In this document: piece by piece, positions 13,191-13,901 of the stretch
Layout of the letters: every line of letters starts with the position of its first letter
Position numbering within the stretch: the stretch's first letter is position 1
DNA from: Clostridiales bacterium
Lineage (GTDB): Bacteria > Bacillota > Clostridia > Christensenellales > Aristaeellaceae
DNA: 13,901 nt
Direction of reading: 5' to 3'
NCBI GenBank assembly: GCA_004552515.1
Contig: SFOF01000039.1
Location: 1 to 13,901 of the forward strand
Made by a program: the position numbers and the translations under genes
The notes under the pieces: generated by a model
What the model was told of the DNA's origin: nothing
The model's database searches: none
What the model saw: only the letters and a program-made list of their open reading frames with translations

Positions 13191-13213
13191 TCTATCAGAT
13201 AAATGATAGAATT
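13188..13213. promoter_or_regulatory. Operator palindrome of the toxin-antitoxin operon
   Basis: AATTCTATCA (13188-13197) and TGATAGAATT (13204-13213) are perfect inverted repeats with a 6-nt centre. They begin inside the -10 box and cover the start site. Type II antitoxins of the Phd/YefM family repress their own promoter through such sites, so this is the likely autoregulatory operator. Confidence 0.8.
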
Positions 13214-13235
13214 TTGACGGGAGGAGGCGATGGAC

Positions 13236-13511
13236 ATGATGATTCGTCCGTCAACAGCCATTCGCAACGAGTATAACGACATATCGCGCGTCTGCCGCGA
13301 GAGCGGCGAGCCGGTCTTTATCACAAAGAACGGCGAGGGCGATCTGGTCGTCCAGAGCATCGAGGCCTATAACCGGCGCGAGGCCAGCCTGGAGCTGCGC
13401 GAGAAGCTGCTCGAGGCCGAGGAACAGCTTTCTTCCGGCGCGCAGCCCATCGCGCTTGCGGACGCCGCCGAGCACTGGAGGGCGTTAAGCCATGCCATCC
13501 ATGACCGTTAA
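13236..13511 (+). CDS. Type II antitoxin, Phd/YefM family
   Basis: Predicted to bind and neutralise the toxin encoded next and to repress the operon through its N-terminal DNA-binding fold. IRPSTAIRNEYNDISRVC and EPVFITKNGEGDLVVQSIEA, near the N-terminus, are the YefM-type signature. The C-terminal half (LELREKLLEAEEQL and onward) is helical and charged, as expected for the toxin-wrapping tail. Length 91 residues, normal. The ATG at 13236 has AGGAGG 8 nt upstream; an in-frame ATG at 13230 is possible with GGGAGG 5 nt away and adds two residues. The 3' end overlaps the toxin gene by 20 nt. Confidence 0.93.
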   Translation: MMIRPSTAIRNEYNDISRVCRESGEPVFITKNGEGDLVVQSIEAYNRREASLELREKLLEAEEQLSSGAQPIALADAAEHWRALSHAIHDR

Positions 13512-13794
13512 GCTCCTGCCCATCGCGCAGGACGACGTCGATCAGGCGCTGGCGTACATCGCCGCTGACAATCCCGACGCGGCCGACGTGCTGCTGGAGG
13601 ATATACTGAAAAAGCTGGCTCAGGCCGCGGAATTTCCCGCCTCCGGCGCGGAGATCGTCGTCGGAAAGCGCGTCGTGCGGAAATACTATCGCCTCTGCGC
13701 GCATCCCTACAACATATTTTACAGGATCATGGGCGACGCCGTATTGGTCATGCGCGTGCTGCACGAGCGCATGGATTTGAAGGGGCGGCTCTGA
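13492..13794 (+). CDS. Type II toxin, RelE/ParE family
   Basis: A 100-residue predicted growth-inhibiting toxin paired with the upstream antitoxin. VKLLPIAQDDVDQALAYIAA is the N-terminal strand-helix of RelE/ParE toxins. Then come ADVLLEDILKKLAQAAEFPA, the basic VVGKRVVRKYYRL, YNIFYRIMGDAVLVMRVLHE and a terminal MDLKGRL. The general pattern (FYRI--D-V-V-RVLHER) fits ParE/RelE; whether it acts on ribosome-bound mRNA or on gyrase is not readable from sequence. The ATG at 13492 has GGAGG 10 nt upstream, inside the antitoxin gene; a second in-frame ATG lies at 13501. Overlap with the antitoxin gene indicates translational coupling. It appears intact. Confidence 0.92.
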   Translation: MPSMTVKLLPIAQDDVDQALAYIAADNPDAADVLLEDILKKLAQAAEFPASGAEIVVGKRVVRKYYRLCAHPYNIFYRIMGDAVLVMRVLHERMDLKGRL

Positions 13795-13901
13795 TGGGTC
13801 TGGAAATTCCCCGTCCGGCAGGATAAAGCCCCGCCGGCGGCGAAAGATAGATTATCACTTGTTATTGAAAGCCAAAACCATATCGACACGGAAAGGAAGG
13901 C
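13795..13901 (+). other. Right-edge spacer ending in a ribosome-site-like sequence
   Basis: After the toxin stop there is no gene. A GC-rich palindrome CCGCCGGCGG (about 13832-13841) has no T-run after it. The last bases, GGAAAGGAAGG (13890-13900), look like the ribosome binding site of a plus-strand gene starting just outside the window. Confidence 0.35.

Noticed and set aside
13801..13833. Tiny ORF after the toxin gene
   Set aside because: Ten codons, no ribosome site, no similarity to anything recognisable.

Overview
The window looks like a chromosomal segment of an endospore-forming, high-GC member of the Clostridia (Bacillota). The spoVAC-spoVAD-spoVAE cassette, the DUF4250 protein, the strong AAGGAGG ribosome binding sites, the tRNA with encoded CCA and the U-tract terminators all point that way. 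Most of the window is visibly GC-rich. The leftmost ~400 bases are much more AT-rich (about 35-40% GC in the first 120 bases, against about 67% in a sampled stretch of the neighbouring gene). Genus cannot be resolved from the sequence alone.

Layout, left to right. (1) 1-247: 5' end of a DnaQ-type 3'-5' exonuclease gene (minus), with its own promoter and an operator-like palindrome. (2) 469-2166: nucleotide-sugar pyrophosphorylase of the UDPGP family (minus), ended by a clear terminator. (3) 2185-3147: gene-free, filled with dispersed repeats. (4) 3148-3438: small unknown protein (minus). (5) 3758-6911: two cytosolic right-handed beta-helix enzymes on the minus strand, a GH28-like protein and downstream of it a GH110-like protein, probably for intracellular sugar or oligosaccharide breakdown. 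(6) 7289-7365: tRNA-Arg(ACG) (minus) with a consensus promoter and terminator. (7) 7461-9517: forespore spoVA operon (plus), with a sigma-G-like promoter, a stem-forming 5' UTR, a 32-codon leader ORF and spoVAC, spoVAD and spoVAE joined by 4-nt start/stop overlaps; it makes the dipicolinate channel. (8) 9518-10508: second large gene-free repeat region, inverted relative to the first. (9) 10509-11738: type-2 glycerate kinase (minus). (10) 11875-12192: two more repeat copies in tandem. (11) 12199-13076: DUF4250 protein and deoxynucleoside kinase (minus). (12) 13161-13794: type II toxin-antitoxin pair (Phd/YefM and RelE/ParE families) with a 10-bp-arm operator over its -10 box.

The most unusual content lies between the genes. 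At least four copies, and probably five, of one structured repeat family sit in the gene-free stretches on both strands. Aligned copies differ by paired substitutions that keep hairpin stems intact: three double changes between copies B and D, two between A and C, and three more in two other stems between A and B. A 13-nt REP-like palindrome occurs seven times with them, including one copy with compensatory changes and copies nested in hairpin loops. Three elements end next to the stop codon of a gene. This fits a dispersed structured RNA or DNA element. Long ORFs through these stretches are best treated as spurious.
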